A stretch of 64,000 bases of DNA from Longimonas halophila (GCF_002554705.1 NZ_PDEP01000007.1:124001-188000), one strand, 5' to 3'; counted from the stretch's first letter, positions 16,603-25,578 are shown. Program-made: numbers and translations. Notes: generated from the letters alone by a model not told the origin.

Positions 16603-17712
16603 CTACGAGGTATGCAGCGGCGGTTTGGCCACCTCTACCGCTACGGGACGGCGCCCTTGCACAGTCAGCGCAGTACCCGGCGCCGTGTATTTTTCATCGT
16701 TGGGCACATACCCCAGCCCAATGCCGGTGCTCAGCGTGGGCGACTGCGTACCACTGGTTACCGAACCCAGCGTGGTGCCATTGGGCATGGCAAGGGCATC
16801 GCCATGACGCGGGATGCCGCGCTCTTGCGCCACAAAAGCGACCAGTTTGCGCTTCGGCCCCGCTTCGTTGATAGCTTGCAGCGCCTCACGACCGACGAAA
16901 TCGCCCGCATCCAGCTTGACGATCCAACCGAGCCCCGCTTCATACGGATTGGTATCTTTGGAGATGTCGTTGCCATGCAGGCAGAAGCCCGCCTCCATAC
17001 GCAGCGTATCGCGTGCCCCCAGTCCGGCAGGCTTTAGTCCGTGGTCGGCACCCGCGTTGAGAAGCGTGGCCCACACATGCTCGGCATCGTCGGGCGCAAT
17101 GTACAGCTCCAGCCCCGGCTCGCCGGTATATCCGGTGCGCGATATGATGGCATGCTCGCACTCCATAAACGCGCCGCTTTCAGCTTCGATGAAGTGATAG
17201 AACTTGAGATCATCGAGCGCCTCACCCACAAATGGACGGGCAATGTCGAAGGCAGCGGGGCCTTGCAGCGCCAGCAGCGCGTAGTCGTCGGAGCGGTTCG
17301 CCAGCGTAGCGCCCATCGGGTTGTGATCTTGCATCCATGCCCAGTCTTCGGCCCGGTTGCCCGCGTTAATCACAAGCAGAAAGGAGTCGGCAGCGCGGCG
17401 GTAGACGAGCAAGTCGTCGATGATGCCGCCTTCGGGCGTACACATAGCTGTGTAGAGCGCTTTTCCGTCGTAGAGGGCCGACACGTCGTTGGTTACAAGC
17501 TGCTGCACGAACGCTTCCGCGTGGGGGCCGGTTACCTCCACCTCGCCCATGTGGCTCACGTCAAAGAGCCCTGCTTCGTTGCGCACCGCCTGGTGTTCAT
17601 CAATAATGCCGCTGTACTGCACCGGCATGTCGAATCCCCCAAACGGCATCATGCGGGCCCCCAGGCGTTCATGCACATCGTAGAGGGGCGTGGTTGCAAG
17701 CGTGTTGGGCAT
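16603..17712 (-). CDS. gcvT: Glycine cleavage system T protein (aminomethyltransferase)
   Basis: GcvT transfers the aminomethyl carbon from lipoylated H protein to tetrahydrofolate, releasing ammonia. The ATG at 17712 (MPNTLATTPLYDVHERLGAR) gives 369 aa, typical of the family; the frame runs on to 17784 without family similarity. Recognisable features are MMPFGGFDMPVQYSG, GLFDVSHMGEVEVTGPHAEA, ISRTGYTGEPGLELYI, LKPAGLGARDTLRMEAGFCL with LHGNDI (folate pocket), and VGSVTSGTQSPTL-like sequence near the C-terminus (LGSVTSGTQSPTLSTGIGLG). The Asp of the DxSH region needed for folate activation is present. gcvH and gcvP are not in this window. It lies downstream of tyrA on the same strand with a 134-nt gap. 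Confidence 0.95.
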   Translation of the reverse strand: MPNTLATTPLYDVHERLGARMMPFGGFDMPVQYSGIIDEHQAVRNEAGLFDVSHMGEVEVTGPHAEAFVQQLVTNDVSALYDGKALYTAMCTPEGGIIDDLLVYRRAADSFLLVINAGNRAEDWAWMQDHNPMGATLANRSDDYALLALQGPAAFDIARPFVGEALDDLKFYHFIEAESGAFMECEHAIISRTGYTGEPGLELYIAPDDAEHVWATLLNAGADHGLKPAGLGARDTLRMEAGFCLHGNDISKDTNPYEAGLGWIVKLDAGDFVGREALQAINEAGPKRKLVAFVAQERGIPRHGDALAMPNGTTLGSVTSGTQSPTLSTGIGLGYVPNDEKYTAPGTALTVQGRRPVAVEVAKPPLHTS

Positions 17713-17846
17713 GGCGTAGGACACAGGTGAACGGTTGAACGAGTGAACAGTCGGAAGTATAGGGCCTGCCGATAGCGGATGCAACGCGCCGCGCTGATTT
17801 CATCCGTATTTGTGTCGTGCTTGGGGGATGCGGAGCATGGGCTGGA

Positions 17847-18944
17847 TTAGGCAGCCTGGGCATCAAATCCGGCCGCGTTGAGCACGTCGAGGGCGGTATG
17901 CAGCGCCTCGCGGCTGCGGAATGAGAGCCGGAACGTGCCGCCGGTGCCGTCGCGCACGCGCAGCAGTTCAATATTGCGTACCGACACGTTGGCATCCGCC
18001 AGTGGCTTGCTAATAGCATGCAATGCCCCGGCCTCGTCAGGAACGCGTACCGTGCAGTCGTGCACAGACCGCATGAGACCGGCTGCTTCCTCGGGCAGTC
18101 GAGCGCGTGCATCCTGGGCAGCGGCAAAGTCGTCTTCGAGCGCATCCATATCGCCCATAGCCACCTGACGCTGCACCCGCTGCAGGCGGCGCGTAAAGTC
18201 GGCAAGCGCATCCAGAATGCTCCCCTGATTGCCCACAAAGATCTCGCGCCACAGATCGAACGGTGATTCGGCAATGCGCGTCAGGTCGCGGAATCCCCCA
18301 GCGGCCAGTGCCAGCGCATCGTCGTTGGACTCGGCCGCGTGCTGCACGAGCGTAACCGCCAGGAGCTGCGGCAAGTGACTCACACGCGCCACAATGCGGT
18401 CGTGCGCTTCGGGAGCGAGCACAACAGGCGTAGCACCGACAACCTCAACAACAGCTCGCATGTTAGACAGCGCTTCAGACGGAGTGTCATCGGTTGGGGT
18501 GAGCACATAGGCCGCATTCTCGAAAAGGATCGGGTCGGCTGCGTCAACGCCTGCGGTTTCTGCGCCAGCCATGGGGTGTCCGCCCACGAAGGTCACATGC
18601 TCGGGCAGCACCTCCTGTGCCTGATCGACCACGGCCTGCTTCACCGAGGCCACATCGGTAACCACCGCGCCCTCGGTCAGATGCGGCGCAAGCGGCTCCA
18701 TGGCTGACGCAATTTTGGCCGGAGGAAACGCCAAGATCACCAGATCGGCCCCATCAACAGCGGCCCCCATCGAGGCGGCTTTCGCGTCTATCAGGCCGCG
18801 CTCCTCGGCACGCTCCAGCACATGCGGACGATCGAACCCCACCACGGTGCAGCCCGGCGCGTGCTGGCGCAGGGCTGCTGCCAGCGAGCCGCCAATGAGT
18901 CCGGTACCAAGTACAGCGCAGCGGTCGAAGGGGAAGTCGGTCAT
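17847..18944 (-). CDS. tyrA: Prephenate dehydrogenase with C-terminal ACT domain
   Basis: TyrA oxidatively decarboxylates prephenate to 4-hydroxyphenylpyruvate in tyrosine synthesis. The ATG at 18944 starts MTDFPFDRCAVLGTGLIGGS, placing the Rossmann motif GTGLIGGSLAAAL near the N-terminus (365 aa). The prephenate pocket shows VTDVASVKQAVVDQAQEVLP, FVGGHPMAGAETAGVDAADP and a helical region with RVSHLPQLLAVTL and GGFRDLTRIAESPFDLW. The last 75 residues form an ACT domain (VRVPDEAGALHAISKPLADANVSVRNIELL), which in related enzymes mediates tyrosine feedback. The frame continues upstream to 19067 with an unrelated leader. It is first in a minus-strand series tyrA-gcvT-comB. The long upstream gap probably carries its promoter. 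Confidence 0.93.
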   Translation of the reverse strand: MTDFPFDRCAVLGTGLIGGSLAAALRQHAPGCTVVGFDRPHVLERAEERGLIDAKAASMGAAVDGADLVILAFPPAKIASAMEPLAPHLTEGAVVTDVASVKQAVVDQAQEVLPEHVTFVGGHPMAGAETAGVDAADPILFENAAYVLTPTDDTPSEALSNMRAVVEVVGATPVVLAPEAHDRIVARVSHLPQLLAVTLVQHAAESNDDALALAAGGFRDLTRIAESPFDLWREIFVGNQGSILDALADFTRRLQRVQRQVAMGDMDALEDDFAAAQDARARLPEEAAGLMRSVHDCTVRVPDEAGALHAISKPLADANVSVRNIELLRVRDGTGGTFRLSFRSREALHTALDVLNAAGFDAQAA

Positions 18945-19295
18945 GCAGGGCACGTGCGTTGTGGACGAGGCTGATCGATGAGGGACGGCGTGCGAACGGG
19001 CCCACCAAGCGCCGGGTTCAACGATCTCTTCTGTGCGCCACCACGAACGGGCCGATTCACCTTGCATTGACGCTCCTTCATGTCTGCTTTTATAGCAGAC
19101 GCATCGAGACGCGCCAATACCCGACCCATAGTTGAGCCCTGCGCTCAGAAACTAAAATGTATAAGTTCTTGTCGCACTATCTTCCTAAATTATTTTTGCA
19201 AACCATTTAAACCAAGCAATTTAATTTGGAAACTACCAAGCATGACAGGAAAACATCCTCTGTACCCTTAACCCGCGTGCCCCCAACGCATTCCA
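18945..19295. other. Divergent intergenic region between tyrA and a small secreted-protein gene
   Basis: This 351-bp gap is GC-rich next to tyrA and becomes clearly AT-rich from about 19150. It contains the plus-strand promoter listed separately (19169-19198). No RNA gene or further reading frame of convincing quality was found. The tyrA promoter should also be here but was not pinpointed. Confidence 0.6.
19169..19198 (+). promoter_or_regulatory. Bacteroidota-type promoter (TTG - 19 nt - TAnnTTTG)
   Basis: TTG at 19169-19171 is followed by exactly 19 nt and then TATTTTTG at 19191-19198. This is the housekeeping sigma pattern of Bacteroidota (-33 TTTG, -7 TAnnTTTG), with a shortened -33 element. 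It reads toward the gene at 19296, implying a leader of about 90 nt. The core AATTATTTTTGCAAA (19188-19202) recurs identically at 21494-21508 upstream of hutH. Confidence 0.6.
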
Positions 19296-19919
19296 ATGAA
19301 CACGAAAGGATATATGCTCTACTCCGTGCCGCTACGGTGGTACACACTGCTGGTCCCGATCCTCCTGTTCGTATGGATCACTCCACTGGCGACTCATGCC
19401 CAGCTTCTTACAGGAGAACCATCCACCATGGAGCGTCCCCCGCCGCAGGCTCAGATCGTTGGGCAACATGCGGACCTGCTGAATACGGATAACCCTCACC
19501 TTCAGCAGCAGGCGATGCGCAACATTATCGCTCTCAGCCATAGCCACCCAGCAGCCCACGACTGGAGCGCGGTGGGCCGCAGCCTGGTTCGCATCTACAG
19601 TCACAACACAGACGACCGGCTGCGTATCATGGCGGCTTCTGCGATTTACACGATTGGCGATCAGCACTCCATCGATGCCATAAATCGTCACAATGCGCTT
19701 GTCCGACACACACATGCGCTTCAGAGGTCACGCTACACCCCCTCGCGTGTTGAGCAGATTGGCGATCGTGCGGTACGAATGTACTACCACACGCGCAGTG
19801 AGCAGCGGCGCGCAGACCGCATTCAGCGCCGTATCGACCGACACATGGATAAGGCCCACCGACACACCCAAAAAGCCACACGGCTCGGCCAACGAATGCC
19901 CACCAGAACAAGCGGCTAA
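19296..19919 (+). CDS. Small secreted protein with HEAT-like helices, function unknown
   Basis: The product is 207 aa. A signal peptide is clear: basic/aromatic start, hydrophobic core LLVPILLFVWITPLA, and cleavage probably after THA before QLL. The mature part contains a helical stretch (NPHLQQQAMRNIIALSHSHP ... DDRLRIMAASAIYTIGDQHS) that resembles one or two HEAT/ARM hairpins. The C-terminal 60 residues are very basic and Arg/His-rich (RSEQRRADRIQRRIDRHMDK), unusual in an otherwise acidic proteome. I recognise no enzymatic motif. An alternative ATG at 19314 would shorten the leader. The gene stands alone between its own promoter (19169-19198) and a strong terminator (19946-19981), so it is probably monocistronic. 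The basic tail could bind an acidic polymer, but this is a guess. Confidence 0.7.
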   Translation: MNTKGYMLYSVPLRWYTLLVPILLFVWITPLATHAQLLTGEPSTMERPPPQAQIVGQHADLLNTDNPHLQQQAMRNIIALSHSHPAAHDWSAVGRSLVRIYSHNTDDRLRIMAASAIYTIGDQHSIDAINRHNALVRHTHALQRSRYTPSRVEQIGDRAVRMYYHTRSEQRRADRIQRRIDRHMDKAHRHTQKATRLGQRMPTRTSG

Positions 19920-19945
19920 CACATACCCAGATAGCTAACCACCCA

Positions 19946-19981
19946 GGCGGCGAATCCGACATATTTATCGGATTCGCCGCC
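19946..19981. terminator. Perfect 14-bp hairpin terminator between convergent genes
   Basis: The arms GGCGGCGAATCCGA (19946-19959) and TCGGATTCGCCGCC (19968-19981) are perfectly complementary around an 8-nt loop, CATATTTA. It sits between the stop of the plus-strand gene ending at 19919 and the stop of amt (20025, minus), and is followed on the plus strand by TGTTTGG. It likely works in both directions. Confidence 0.8.
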
Positions 19982-20024
19982 TGTTTGGTAGGTGATAACT
20001 GAGCGGCGGCGTTATTTTCGTAGG

Positions 20025-21377
20025 TTAGTTCGAGTTTGACGGCGTATGCGTCTGCACCAGGTCATGATACGCGTGCATGGCGTGCTCGCCCACGTCAAGA
20101 CCCTCGGCCTCTTCGTGGTGGTCCACACGCAGCCCCATGGTTTCATCGATGAGGCGGCCTACCGTCCAGCAGAAGGCAACCGTGGCTCCGCCTACTGCGG
20201 CGATACCGACAAGCTGATATCCAACCTGTGCCAGCCCCGCCATATCGCCGAAGAGCCCCACAGCGAGCGTGCCCCAAATGCCGCATGTCAAGTGCACGCT
20301 TACCGCACCTACCGGATCATCAATCTTAATTATTTCATCGATTACAACGATAGAGGCATAGACGAGTCCGCCTGCCACGGCGCCAATCACAACCGCCTCC
20401 CACACGGCCATCAGGTCGGCTCCAGCCGTGATGCCTACAAGGCCAGCCAGAATGCCGTTGAGCGCCATCGTCAGATCCGGCTTCTCATCACGATACCACG
20501 ACAGCAGTCCGCCTGTAATGCCGCCAGCAGCGGCAGCCATCGACGTGGTGACGAGCACAAGCGATACAGTGGCCGGGTCTGCCGTAAGCACCGAGCCGCC
20601 GTTGAATCCAAACCAGCCAAACCACAGCAAGAATACGCCAATGGTAGCCAGCGACATGTTGCTGCCTGGAATAGACTGCACGCCGCCGCTTGCCGGATAC
20701 TTACCCAGACGCGGTCCCAGCAAAATGGCCATGACGAGCGCGCCCCATCCGCCGACCGAGTGCACCAGCGTAGAACCAGCAAAGTCGTAGAAGCCAAGCT
20801 CGTTCAGAAATCCACCGCCCCAATGCCACGACCCGGTGATCGGATAGCTAATCATGAGAAAGCCGACGACAAACACCAGAAAACTCGACAGCTTGATGCG
20901 TCCGGCTACCCCGCCCGACACAATCGTTGCGGCGGTGGCGGCGAACATGGCCTGGAAGAAGAAATCGGTGTACCAGGTGTAGCCTTCGTTGTAGGCAGGC
21001 GTGAGCAGCGCCTCAGCGTCCTGCGGAGATACCGTAATGAAGTTTGTAACCGCACCAAACGACACCAGCCCGTTGAAGTCGCCCGGATACATCAGGTTGA
21101 ACCCGCAGAGCGCGTAGGTCAAAATCCCGATACAGATGATCATCGAGTTCTTAAACAGGATGTTGACCGTGTTCTTCGACTGCGTCATCCCCGACTCCAA
21201 TGCCGCGAAGCCCAGATGCATGATGAACACCAGCATCCCGGCGATCATGATCCACAGGTTGTTTACCATCCACTCGGCGGAAGCCGCAGCCTCTGCTGTA
21301 TCTTGGGCCATCGCATCAGCAGGCGCGCCCAGTGCCAGTGCGATTAGTCCCAGTACTACGATCCCAAATGCTCGCAT
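20025..21377 (-). CDS. amt: Ammonium transporter Amt
   Basis: This 450-aa inner-membrane ammonium channel carries an N-terminal signal peptide (GIVVLGLIALALGAPADAMAQ), as in many bacterial Amt proteins, followed by eleven hydrophobic helices. Family motifs are present: the first twin-pore His in ITGSWHWGGG and the second in GAVSVHLTCGIWG. DFAGSTLVHSVGGWGALVMA and the helix-breaking LLWFGWFGFNGGS are also intact. The C-terminal cytoplasmic tail ends GLDVGEHAMHAYHDL, the segment that in other species contacts the PII protein. No glnK/glnB gene accompanies it here, unlike the usual amt-glnK pairing. It is divergent from hutH. Confidence 0.95.
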   Translation of the reverse strand: MRAFGIVVLGLIALALGAPADAMAQDTAEAAASAEWMVNNLWIMIAGMLVFIMHLGFAALESGMTQSKNTVNILFKNSMIICIGILTYALCGFNLMYPGDFNGLVSFGAVTNFITVSPQDAEALLTPAYNEGYTWYTDFFFQAMFAATAATIVSGGVAGRIKLSSFLVFVVGFLMISYPITGSWHWGGGFLNELGFYDFAGSTLVHSVGGWGALVMAILLGPRLGKYPASGGVQSIPGSNMSLATIGVFLLWFGWFGFNGGSVLTADPATVSLVLVTTSMAAAAGGITGGLLSWYRDEKPDLTMALNGILAGLVGITAGADLMAVWEAVVIGAVAGGLVYASIVVIDEIIKIDDPVGAVSVHLTCGIWGTLAVGLFGDMAGLAQVGYQLVGIAAVGGATVAFCWTVGRLIDETMGLRVDHHEEAEGLDVGEHAMHAYHDLVQTHTPSNSN

Positions 21378-21692
21378 GTGTCGTTTCTCGTCTTGTGAGT
21401 ACAGCCATCTACATGCATCGAACTGGAGCTATGGAGGCCCCATTGCGTGATCCACAAGACGTATTTAATTGCTCGTAATGACTATTTCAACTTAATTATT
21501 TTTGCAAAGCGCTTCCAAAAGAATAATAATTTTGTTTCGGGTGCCAATATACTGGAATTGTCTTTTTTGTTACATTTCGATGGAGATGCAACGGACTCGG
21601 CGTTGTGTGCGGTCTATGTTGATGCTCTTAAGCTGCGTGCCGTACGTTGATATCCTGTCGCCGCCATTTTTGCTCTCGCCCTGACCATCTGT
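21378..21692. other. AT-rich divergent region between amt and hutH
   Basis: This 315-bp gap is much more AT-rich than its surroundings. Two plus-strand TAnnTTTG elements are visible, TATTTTTG at 21497-21504 and TAATTTTG at 21527-21534, but neither has a -33 TTG at the ideal 19-nt spacing. They would drive hutH with a leader of roughly 150-190 nt. No minus-strand promoter for amt was identified with confidence, and no RNA gene was recognised. Confidence 0.5.
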
Positions 21693-23213
21693 ATGGATCT
21701 GCTTGCCGACGCCCCGCACGTTTCAATTCCAACGCTTCATGCCGATCTGGAGGCCCGCCTTGCAGCACTTCGTAACGACGCCGCAGCCGTTGCGCAGTCG
21801 CGCACCCATGTCGATGCAGCACTCGCGGGCGATACCGCCCATTACGGCATCAACACCGGATTTGGCGCGCTCGCCCAGCAACAGATTCCGCCTGAGCAGG
21901 TGGAGGCACTGCAGCGCAATCTGCTGCTCAGCCATGCGGTCGGCGTAGGCGACCTGGTGCCGAAGCCCATCACCCGGCTGATGCTTCAGCTCAAAATCCA
22001 CGCGCTGGGGCTGGGCTATTCCGGCGTGTCGCGCCGCACATTCGAGCAGTTGCTCCAGCTGGCCGAGCACGACCTGATACCTGCCGTACCCAGCCGGGGC
22101 AGCGTGGGGGCCTCGGGCGACCTGGCCCCGCTTGCGCACCTGGCGCTGCCGCTTATTGGTCATGGTGCGTTCTGGACTGAAGACGGCACCGACACGCGTC
22201 CCGCCATCGATGTCCTTCAGGCGCACGACCTCGATCCAATCACGCTTCAGGCGAAAGACGGGCTCGCGCTCATTAACGGCACGCAGCTGATGGGCGCCTA
22301 CGCCGCACACATTCTGCATGCAGCGCACCGGCTGCTCCGATGGGCCGACCTGATTGCTGCTATGAGTTTGGAAGCGCTTCAGGGCAGCATCAAACCATTC
22401 GATGAGCGCGTGCATGCCGTCCGCCCGCATCCCGGCGGACAGACCGTTGCGGCCAATGTGCGCATGCTGCTTCAGGAAAGCGAAATTCTGGAATCGCATC
22501 GTACCTGCGGCAAGGTGCAAGATCCGTACTGCCTGCGCTGTGTGCCGGCCGTGCACGGGGCCAGCCGCGACGCCCTGCGCTACGCCACCACCGTTACTGA
22601 ACGCGACATCAACAGCGTGACCGACAACCCGCTGGTGTTCGACAATGGGGACATTGTAAGTGGTGGCAACTTCCACGGGCAGCCGCTGGCGCTGGCGCTC
22701 GACACCGCCGCCATTGCGCTGGCCGAGCTTGCCAGCATCTCGGAGCGGCGCACCTACCTGCTGCTCAAAGGCCACGACGGACTCCCCAAGCTGCTCATGG
22801 AGGACACGGGGCTAAACTCGGGCTTTATGATTCCGCAGTACACCGCTGCCGCGCTGGTTTCTGAGAACAAGAGCCTGTGCCACCCCGCCTCAGTCGATTC
22901 AATTCCGACGAGCCTGGGCCAGGAAGATCACGTCAGCATGGGCAGTATTGGCGCAGTGCAGGCGCTTCAGGTGCTTGCAAATGTTGAGGAGGTGCTGGCC
23001 ATCGAACTGCTCACCGCCGCGCAGGCGCTGGACTTCCGCCGTCCGCTACGTCCGGGGCGCGGCGTGGAGCTGGCCCACGAGCGCATTCGCGCCGCCATCC
23101 CCCACCGCACCGCCGACGCCGCGTTCGACGCCGACCTCGACCGCTGCCGCCAGTTTGTACGCCGTCCTGCGCTGTTGGACACCATTGGCAATGCCCTCAC
23201 TCCTATTCGGTGA
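21693..23213 (+). CDS. hutH: Histidine ammonia-lyase HutH
   Basis: HutH deaminates L-histidine to urocanate and ammonia. The protein is 506 aa. The self-processing MIO prosthetic group forms from A140-S141-G142 within SRGSVGASGDLAPLAHL. The catalytic Tyr is Y51 in YGINTGFG. Residues S80-H81 (LLLSHAVGVG) and the QEDHVSMG motif are those of histidine lyases rather than tyrosine or phenylalanine lyases. DPYCLRCVPAVHGASRD and VTDNPLVF are also conserved. The other hut genes (hutU, hutI, hutG) are absent from this window, so histidine catabolism must be completed elsewhere or urocanate is an end product. It is divergent from the ammonium channel gene amt. Confidence 0.95.
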   Translation: MDLLADAPHVSIPTLHADLEARLAALRNDAAAVAQSRTHVDAALAGDTAHYGINTGFGALAQQQIPPEQVEALQRNLLLSHAVGVGDLVPKPITRLMLQLKIHALGLGYSGVSRRTFEQLLQLAEHDLIPAVPSRGSVGASGDLAPLAHLALPLIGHGAFWTEDGTDTRPAIDVLQAHDLDPITLQAKDGLALINGTQLMGAYAAHILHAAHRLLRWADLIAAMSLEALQGSIKPFDERVHAVRPHPGGQTVAANVRMLLQESEILESHRTCGKVQDPYCLRCVPAVHGASRDALRYATTVTERDINSVTDNPLVFDNGDIVSGGNFHGQPLALALDTAAIALAELASISERRTYLLLKGHDGLPKLLMEDTGLNSGFMIPQYTAAALVSENKSLCHPASVDSIPTSLGQEDHVSMGSIGAVQALQVLANVEEVLAIELLTAAQALDFRRPLRPGRGVELAHERIRAAIPHRTADAAFDADLDRCRQFVRRPALLDTIGNALTPIR

Positions 23214-23539
23214 GATCGAAGAACGGCCCCAACCCAGACACGCCGCGCGGGAGATACCGAATCTGAACGCAGCATGGCGATATCGTTTCTCTACAACATA
23301 TCGGATGTACATCGTCCGTTGACCTTCAGCCTCGTGTGGGGATGGAGGAATGGACGGGTGAAAGGATGGATGTTTTTCATTTGTCTGGTTTCCCTTTCCA
23401 CACCTTCCCCCTTCCAACGAAGCATGCGGAGTTGGTATAACTCGCAGGATACACACGAAATCTGCACAATGGGGCACATTACGCTGGCACGCGTCCCTTC
23501 TTTTTGGTTAGTTTATATATTTCCATTATCTTCTCTTGA
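23214..23539. other. Intergenic region upstream of glgE
   Basis: A 326-bp non-coding gap. It holds one copy of a dispersed 26-bp repeat (23342-23367; the second copy is inverted at 33191-33216). The last 50 bases are AT-rich (GTTAGTTTATATATTTCC) and are the likely promoter area for glgE, but no clean TAnnTTTG element was found. Confidence 0.5.
23342..23367 (+). repeat. Dispersed 26-bp intergenic repeat, copy 1
   Basis: Starts ATGGAGGAATGG and ends GTGAAAGGAT. It matches the reverse complement of 33191-33216 at 23 of 26 positions. Both copies lie in non-coding gaps more than 300 bp long. The nature of the repeat is unknown. Confidence 0.5.
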
Positions 23540-25531
23540 ATGCCTGCTCTCGTTATGGCCGATTCCAACGCTTCGCTACCTGCTTCGTGGTCGCGCATTA
23601 TGATTCCCTGGGTCGAACCCGTCATCGACGGCGGGCGCTGGCCCATCAAGCGCGTGCAGCACGAGCCGGTGACCGTACGCGCGGCGCTCGTTGTGGATGG
23701 CCACGACCTCATTGCTGCCGAAATCGCGTATGGGCTGGAGGGTGACGATACCACGCACACCGTACCGCTGGAGGCCACGGGTAACGACACGTACGAGGCC
23801 ACCTTCACCCCCACGCAGCTCGGACGCTACACCTATCAGGTGCGCGCCTGGCTCGACCGCTTTGGCACCTGGCAGGACCAGTTTGAACGCCGCGTGCAGG
23901 GCGGTTCGCCGGCCGAGGAAATTGCCAGCGAGCTGCAGGACGGCGCGAACCTGCTCCGCCGTACCGCCACCCACACCGACCACGAGGGCGTAGCTGCCGA
24001 CCTGCGCGCTGCCGCCGATGCATTTGAAAACGGTGATACCGACCAGGCGCTCAATCCGGAGCTCACCACTATCATGCGTGCTCATGCGCCCCGCGATATG
24101 GAGATCCGAAGCGAGACGTATGGCGTGCGCGTTGACCCGCGGCAGGCGCGCGAAGCCGCCTGGTACGAGTTCTTCCCGCGCTCGGCAGGGCCCGCTGACG
24201 CCCACGGCACCCTCGACGACGCGGCGAAGCTGCTGCCCCGCATCCGCGAGATGGGATTCGACGTGGTGTACCTCCCGCCCGTGCATCCCATTGGCGAAAC
24301 CAACCGCAAGGGCAAAGACAACGCGCCGAGTGCCGAGCCGGGGGATGTGGGCAGCCCGTGGGCCATTGGCGGGTTTCTGGAGGACGGCACGCGCGGCGGC
24401 CACAAGAGCGTGCATCCCGAGCTGGGCGGACTCGATGCGTTCGATCGCTTTGTAGAGGCCGCCAACGACGTAGACCTCGATGTGGCTATCGACATTGCGT
24501 TTCAGTGCTCGCCCGACCATCCGTACATCGAGGAGCATCCCGAATGGTTCTATCAGCGGCCCGACGGCTCCATCCGCTATGCCGAGAATCCGCCCAAGAA
24601 GTACGAAGATGTGCATCCGCTCAACTTCGAATGTGACGACTGGCAGGCGCTCTGGATGGAGCTGAAGAGCGTATTTGAGTTTTGGATTGAGCGCGGCGTA
24701 ACAACCTTCCGTGTTGACAACCCGCATACGAAAGTCATTCCGTTCTGGACATGGTGCCTGCGCGAGCTCCGCAAAGACACCCCCGAACTGGTGGTGCTGG
24801 CCGAGGCGTTTGCGCGCCCAAACACGATGTACAGTCTGGCCAAGCTGGGATACAACAACTCGTACACGTACTTTACCTGGCGCAACACCAAAGAGGAGCT
24901 GCAGGAATACGCCCGCGAGCTCTTCCATACCGAAAAGGCCGAGTACTACCGGCCCAACTTCTGGCCCAACACGCCCGATATCTTGCACGACGAACTCGCG
25001 CACGGCGGGCGCCCGAAGCACATGACCCGCTTTGTCCTGGCGGCTACCATGTCGCCCGTGTACGGCGTGTACGGCCCGCCGTATGAGCACGTCGACAACC
25101 GGCAGCACCCCGACCGCGAGGAGTACATGCAGAACGAGAAGTATGAACTGCGCACCTGGAACTGGAACGACCCCACCTCGCTACAGCCGTTTATGACACG
25201 CGTCAACCGCATCCGGCGCCATAACCCGGCGCTTCAGCAGATGCGCAACATCCAGTTTTTGAAGACGCGCAACGATCAGATCATTGCGTACGTGAAGTGG
25301 AGCGATGACAATGTGATTCTGGTCGTCGTGAGTCTGGACCCGCACTACGAGCAATTTGGGCAGCTGGTCGCAAGCCCGTACGACCTGCACATGCCTGGGG
25401 CCGACCGCCTGCGCGTGTACGACTTGCTCAACGAGGCGGCATACGAGTGGGACGGCCATGAGCACTACTTGCACCTGAAGCCGGAACAACCCGCCCACAT
25501 CTTCCGCGTTGAATCCAATTACCGCCCGTAG
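23540..25531 (+). CDS. glgE: Alpha-1,4-glucan:maltose-1-phosphate maltosyltransferase GlgE
   Basis: GlgE (GH13_3) extends alpha-1,4-glucan using maltose 1-phosphate. The protein is 663 aa with the family order. An N-terminal beta-sandwich (IPWVEPVIDGGRWPIKRV) and a helical insert lead into a TIM-barrel starting YEFFPRS. Family blocks include MGFDVVYLPPVHPIGETNRK, GSPWAIGG and HPELGGLDAF. The catalytic nucleophile lies in TTFRVDNPHTK (D393), followed by the acid/base region VVLAEAFARPNTM. NNSYTYFTWRNTKEEL and the RPNFWPNTPDIL block also match. It starts at 23540; an in-frame ATG at 23555 is an alternative. Directly downstream is the TreS-maltokinase fusion that supplies its substrate, so the pair forms the GlgE pathway from trehalose. 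No branching enzyme gene (glgB) is visible here. Confidence 0.95.
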   Translation: MPALVMADSNASLPASWSRIMIPWVEPVIDGGRWPIKRVQHEPVTVRAALVVDGHDLIAAEIAYGLEGDDTTHTVPLEATGNDTYEATFTPTQLGRYTYQVRAWLDRFGTWQDQFERRVQGGSPAEEIASELQDGANLLRRTATHTDHEGVAADLRAAADAFENGDTDQALNPELTTIMRAHAPRDMEIRSETYGVRVDPRQAREAAWYEFFPRSAGPADAHGTLDDAAKLLPRIREMGFDVVYLPPVHPIGETNRKGKDNAPSAEPGDVGSPWAIGGFLEDGTRGGHKSVHPELGGLDAFDRFVEAANDVDLDVAIDIAFQCSPDHPYIEEHPEWFYQRPDGSIRYAENPPKKYEDVHPLNFECDDWQALWMELKSVFEFWIERGVTTFRVDNPHTKVIPFWTWCLRELRKDTPELVVLAEAFARPNTMYSLAKLGYNNSYTYFTWRNTKEELQEYARELFHTEKAEYYRPNFWPNTPDILHDELAHGGRPKHMTRFVLAATMSPVYGVYGPPYEHVDNRQHPDREEYMQNEKYELRTWNWNDPTSLQPFMTRVNRIRRHNPALQQMRNIQFLKTRNDQIIAYVKWSDDNVILVVVSLDPHYEQFGQLVASPYDLHMPGADRLRVYDLLNEAAYEWDGHEHYLHLKPEQPAHIFRVESNYRP

Positions 25532-25578
25532 TGGCACGCCGGGGTTCTCCGCACCCTGTGTACATGCCACTGGCACCT

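Noticed and set aside
20046..21347. 433-codon plus-strand open frame over amt
   Set aside because: Antisense to an unambiguous ammonium transporter; its own translation is His/Arg-rich and not membrane-like.
23576..25108. 510-codon minus-strand open frame over glgE
   Set aside because: Antisense to a complete GlgE with all catalytic motifs.
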